Source: an uncultured Clostridia bacterium (lineage in GTDB: Bacteria > Bacillota > Clostridia > Oscillospirales > Oscillospiraceae). Taken from it: a stretch of DNA of 9,874 bases. A program made the translations under genes and the position numbers. Within the stretch, counting starts at the first letter, position 1, and every line of letters starts with the position of its first letter. The stretch is taken from contig CALJDB010000249.1 in NCBI GenBank assembly GCA_938023775.1, forward strand, positions 1 through 9,874, read 5' to 3'. The notes under the pieces are model-generated. The model ran no database searches and was not told where the DNA came from. It saw only the letters and a list, made by a program, of their open reading frames with translations. This document shows, one piece after another, positions 7,506-9,874 of the stretch.

Positions 7506-7540
7506 AAAAGTCCTGTCGCTGCGGCGAAGCGGCACCTTTT
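7506..7540 (+). terminator. Hairpin after dnaE, candidate terminator
   Basis: Inner arms TGTCGCT (7514-7520) and AGCGGCA (7528-7534) pair over 7 bp with one G-U and a 7-nt loop. After a small internal loop, AAAAG (7506-7510) pairs with CTTTT (7536-7540), so the T-run lies in the closing stem. It starts 8 nt after the dnaE stop. Its last four bases are also the first four bases of repeat copy 2. The sequence from the stop codon (TAAAAGCGTCAAA) closely matches that after rapZ (TAAAAGCATCAAA), which also leads into a hairpin. Confidence 0.5.
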
Positions 7541-7690
7541 AAAGGCCTCCGAAGTGCAAGGGAGGCTGTCAGCCGAAGGCTGACTGGAGGGTTGTAAGCT
7601 ACCGGAACATCCGGGCTCGGCGTTTTCGGTAGCTTACAACCCCTCCGTCGCGGCTTCGCCGCGCCACCTCCCCTTGCACAGGGGAGGCTT
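7537..7690. repeat. Palindromic intergenic repeat, copy 2 (dnaE-sortase gap)
   Basis: Second copy of the element at 3839-3994, in the same orientation. 7537-7679 is identical as read; the last arm then diverges (AGGGGAGGCTT here against TTCGGGAGGCTT in copy 1, one base shorter). Side hairpins and the 19-bp apical stem are fully conserved (7568-7584, 7586-7604 with 7627-7646, 7649-7663). The basal stem is weakened where GAA on the left no longer meets TTC on the right, although CCTCC/GGAGG at the tip still pairs. It directly abuts the dnaE terminator-like hairpin and ends 27 nt before the sortase start, so with that hairpin it accounts for nearly all of the 220-nt gap. No promoter is obvious there. 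Confidence 0.9.
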
Positions 7691-7700
7691 AAAAAAGGAA

Positions 7701-7705
7701 AGGAG
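7701..7705 (+). promoter_or_regulatory. Ribosome binding site of the class C sortase gene
   Basis: AGGAG, within AAAGGAG, lies 12 nt before ATG 7718. The spacing is slightly long. It is the only good site between repeat copy 2 and the gene and supports this start, which directly precedes a basic, hydrophobic N-terminus. Confidence 0.65.
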
Positions 7706-7717
7706 CGTGACGGATAA

Positions 7718-8578
7718 ATGAAAAAACAGCGGCGCTGGCTGACTGCGGCGGCGATCGGGGCGATCTTTCTCCTCGGTCTCGCGCTGCTGCTTTATCCGTC
7801 GCTCAGCAACTACTGGAACACCGTGCGTCAGGCGAAGAGCATCCTCGGCTACAGCGACTCCGTTTCGCTTCTTCAGGCGGAGGAGCAGGAGCGGCTGCGC
7901 GCCGCGGCGGAGGGCTATAACCACGCGCTGCTGGACCGGAATTCACCTTATGCGCTGCCGGAGGAGATGGCGGACGATTACGCCGCCGCGCTCCTCGCCG
8001 AGGGCAGCGACGTGATGTGTTATCTCCAGATCCCGGCCCTCGGCGTCACGCTGCCCGTCCGCCACGGCACGGAGAGCGAGACGCTCCAGCGCTCCGTCGG
8101 ACATCTCGAATGGAGCAGCCTGCCCGTCGGCGGCGAGAGCACCCACTGCGTGCTCTCCGGCCACCGCGGGCTGCCCAGCAGCGAGCTGCTGACGAACATC
8201 GACCGCTTGGAGCGCGGCGACGTTTTCCGTCTCCACGTCCTCGGCGAAACGCTGACTTACCGCGTTGACCGCATCGCCGTCGTGGAGCCGGGGGATTTCT
8301 CCCTGCTCGCCGTCGAGGAGGGGGAGGACTTTGTAACGCTCCTGACCTGCACGCCCTACGGCATCAATTCTCACCGGCTGCTCGTCCGCGGAACGCGGGT
8401 GATAAGCGGCGCGTCGGCGTCCGAGGGCGGCAGCCTGGAGCTGCCGAACGAGCTGAAGGTCTATGACGGGCGCCTCGCGGCGCTCATCGGTGCGTCGGCG
8501 CTCGCGCTCGTCGCGCTGCCGCTCGCGGCGCTGCTCGCGCGGCGGCGGGGGAGAGGAGGCGCGGCATGCGACGTTTGA
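7718..8578 (+). CDS. Class C (pilin-type) sortase
   Basis: Membrane-anchored cysteine transpeptidase. Class C enzymes cleave LPxTG-like motifs and join pilin subunits through lysine, building covalent pili, on the outer face of the membrane. The 286-residue protein has a basic start MKKQRR, an N-terminal membrane segment (8-25) followed by YPSLSNYWN, typical of class C, and a sortase fold with H149 (LSGHRG), C211 (TLLTCTPYG) and R220 (NSHRLLVRG, nine residues after the Cys as expected). A second C-terminal membrane segment (253-274) followed by RRRGRGG is another class C trait. In the region where class C enzymes carry the active-site lid (DP-aromatic), residues 73-88 show SPY at 76-78 and no DPF/DPW, so the lid may be altered. 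Its 3' end overlaps the next gene by 13 nt, which points to co-translation. The exact pilin partner is unknown; no separate pilin gene is in view. Confidence 0.92.
   Translation: MKKQRRWLTAAAIGAIFLLGLALLLYPSLSNYWNTVRQAKSILGYSDSVSLLQAEEQERLRAAAEGYNHALLDRNSPYALPEEMADDYAAALLAEGSDVMCYLQIPALGVTLPVRHGTESETLQRSVGHLEWSSLPVGGESTHCVLSGHRGLPSSELLTNIDRLERGDVFRLHVLGETLTYRVDRIAVVEPGDFSLLAVEEGEDFVTLLTCTPYGINSHRLLVRGTRVISGASASEGGSLELPNELKVYDGRLAALIGASALALVALPLAALLARRRGRGGAACDV
8554..8559 (+). promoter_or_regulatory. Ribosome binding site of the pilin-sortase fusion gene
   Basis: AGGAGG, 6 nt before ATG 8566 and inside the end of the upstream sortase gene. A strong site within an overlapping pair; it sets the start and suggests coupled translation. 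Confidence 0.85.
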
Positions 8579-9840
8579 AATTTTTCGCGGCGCTGCTCGC
8601 CCTTGCGCTGCTGCTGAGCGACCCGGCGCTCGCCGCCGCCGGCTCGCTCCGGATCAAGCTGACGGACGACGCCGACGCACCCGTGGAGGGCGTCGCCGCC
8701 GCGCTCTGGCGCGTGGACGTCGCGGCGTTTTCCGGCGCGGGCGTCAGCGCGGAGAGCCTCGCCCGCGAGCGGGACGCCGCCGAAAACGCGCGCACCCTCG
8801 CCGCTTACGCCGCGGCGGAGTCCATCCCAGCCGACGCCGAGGGCGCGACGGACGCGCGCGGCGTGCTGCGCTTCGGCGAGCTCGCCGAGGGAACTTATCT
8901 CGTCGTCTGCCGCGCCGGACAGGAGCTGACGTTTCCGAGCTTTCTCGTCTCGATCCCGCTCCGCGTCGGCGGCAGCACGCGCTATGACGTGACGAGCCGC
9001 CCCAAAGCCGAGCCCGCCGAACCCGTGCCGACCCCGACTCCGACGCCCGAACCGACCCCGGTCCCGACCCCAAGCCCGACGGACGTGCCGCCGGAGCCGA
9101 GCCCGGAGCCCACGATGAGCCCCATCGACGAAGGCAAGCTGCCCCAGACGGGGCAGGACCCGCTGCCGGTCGCGCTCCTCGCCGCCGGTGCGCTCGCGCT
9201 GCTCGCCCTCGGCGTATGGGAGCGGCGGAAGCGCCGCCGCGCGTGGCACCTGTTCGCGCTCGCGCTCGCCCTTGCGCTCGGCGCGGGAGCGGTGCTCTGG
9301 ACTTACCGCGGCGAGGACCGTCTCGCCGGGGAGACGAGCGAGGCGCTGCTCGCGGAGCTGGAGCTGCGCTGGAGCGCGCCGCAGCTCTCCGTGACGGTCC
9401 CGGAGCCGGAGCCCGCCGCCCCTGTGGAGAGCGAGCCGTCCGCGCCCGCGGGTGAGACCGTAATGCTCGGCGAATATTCGCTGCTCGGTGTGCTGCGTAT
9501 CCCCGCGCTGGGCGTTGCCCTGCCGGTGATGAGCGACTGGAGCTACCCGCTCCTGACCGCCGCGCCCTGCCGCTATTCCGGCTCGCTCGCCGAGGGCGAC
9601 CTCGTCATTCTGGGCCATAGCTACCGCAGCCATTTCCGCTGCCTCTGGACCATCGAGCCCGGCACGGCGGTGGAGCTGACCGACGCCGCGGGCGTGACCC
9701 GCAGCTTCACCGTAGCCGCCGTAGAGACCGTCCCCGGCACCAATGCCGCCGCTCTCCCCAGCGACTACCCGCTGACGCTCTTCACCTGCACAGCCGACAG
9801 CGCTCATCGTGTGCTGGTACGGTGCGAAGCGGCGGAGTAA
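8566..9840 (+). CDS. Fused LPQTG surface protein (SpaA/Cna_B-like) and sortase
   Basis: A 424-residue protein that joins a sorting substrate to a sortase. In order: signal peptide (MRRLKFF plus a hydrophobic core, likely cleaved near residues 22-25); a Cna_B/SpaA-like beta domain (about 26-140, GSLRIKLTDD...APVEG...TDARGVLRFGELAEGTYLV); a Pro/Thr/Glu linker (about 147-186); sorting motif LPQTG (192-196); membrane segment 200-218; basic ERRKRRR (219-225); second membrane segment 229-245; a Pro/Glu linker (about 283-300); and a sortase domain (about 302-424) with H351 (LGHSY), C408 (LFTCT) and R415 (AHR). Predicted topology puts LPQTG and the sortase both outside, so cis-cleavage or anchoring is possible. 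No YPK-type pilin motif was noticed. The 3' domain resembles the compact sortases often encoded beside LPxTG proteins; its class is not assigned. A lost stop between two ancestral genes, or a sequencing error, could produce the same fusion. Domain calls are good; function is inferred. Confidence 0.88.
   Translation: MRRLKFFAALLALALLLSDPALAAAGSLRIKLTDDADAPVEGVAAALWRVDVAAFSGAGVSAESLARERDAAENARTLAAYAAAESIPADAEGATDARGVLRFGELAEGTYLVVCRAGQELTFPSFLVSIPLRVGGSTRYDVTSRPKAEPAEPVPTPTPTPEPTPVPTPSPTDVPPEPSPEPTMSPIDEGKLPQTGQDPLPVALLAAGALALLALGVWERRKRRRAWHLFALALALALGAGAVLWTYRGEDRLAGETSEALLAELELRWSAPQLSVTVPEPEPAAPVESEPSAPAGETVMLGEYSLLGVLRIPALGVALPVMSDWSYPLLTAAPCRYSGSLAEGDLVILGHSYRSHFRCLWTIEPGTAVELTDAAGVTRSFTVAAVETVPGTNAAALPSDYPLTLFTCTADSAHRVLVRCEAAE
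9025..9113 (+). repeat. Pro-Thr/Pro-Glu codon repeat tract in the linker of the fusion gene
   Basis: Imperfect 6-nt units (CCGACC, CCGACT, CCGACG and relatives) encode alternating Pro-Thr, then Pro-Glu and Pro-Ser, from V154 to T183. This is the usual cell-wall-spanning spacer ahead of an LPxTG motif. Because units are multiples of 3, length changes would stay in frame. Confidence 0.7.
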
Positions 9841-9848
9841 ATTTGAAC

Positions 9849-9862
9849 GCGCCTGCGGGCGC
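9849..9862. terminator. Small hairpin after the fusion gene, weak terminator candidate
   Basis: GCGCC-TGCG-GGCGC forms a perfect 5-bp stem with a 4-nt loop, 8 nt after the stop codon at 9838-9840. It is followed by TAAAACTTAATA, which has no U-tract. The window ends here, so whether it ends the transcript cannot be judged. Confidence 0.3.
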
Positions 9863-9874
9863 TAAAACTTAATA

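Noticed and set aside
5872..7506. Long antisense reading frame opposite dnaE (about 544 codons)
   Set aside because: A GC-driven shadow frame: no recognised motif, and fully opposite a conserved polymerase gene. The same applies to the antisense frames at 4771-5745 and 8461-9807.
3839..7690. CRISPR array or composite transposon bounded by the repeats
   Set aside because: Only two copies 3.7 kb apart with an essential gene between them, no spacers, no transposase and no clear target-site duplication.

Overview
This is a GC-rich, gene-dense stretch with every gene on the + strand. It looks chromosomal and comes from a Gram-positive Firmicute, most likely a high-GC gut clostridium of the Oscillospiraceae type. 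The reasons are the presence of HPr kinase and WhiA, the conserved order hprK-murB-rapZ-whiA-dnaE, and a sortase/LPxTG surface locus. The taxonomic placement is an inference; no rRNA or tRNA gene is present.

Region 1 (1-2666) is a tight housekeeping operon. It holds hprK (cut by the left edge), murB (1 nt after hprK) and rapZ (26 nt after murB). These cover carbon-catabolite signalling, peptidoglycan precursor synthesis and an amino-sugar/cell-envelope regulatory NTPase. Region 2 (2667-2919) is an unusually structured gap with at least four inverted repeats, placed where many Firmicutes carry yvcK/glmR; no yvcK is seen. Region 3 holds whiA (2920-3825) and dnaE (4045-7497, replicative polymerase alpha subunit with an intact PHP domain). 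A 143-bp element, identical as read, sits in direct orientation on both sides of dnaE and fills nearly all of each intergenic gap. It is palindromic and can be drawn as a cloverleaf (basal stem, two side hairpins, 19-bp apical stem).

Region 4 (7718-9840) is a two-gene surface-protein cassette: a class C (pilin-type) sortase overlapping by 13 nt a very unusual second gene. That gene encodes, in one reading frame, a signal peptide, a short SpaA/Cna_B-like domain, a Pro/Thr linker, an LPQTG sorting motif, a membrane segment, a short basic cytoplasmic hinge, a second membrane segment, a second linker and a complete sortase domain with His, Cys and Arg. A sorting substrate and a sortase are thus fused, with predicted topology putting both the LPQTG and the active site outside the cell. 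This fusion is the most interesting item in the window. The next is the pair of identical palindromic repeats flanking the essential dnaE gene.
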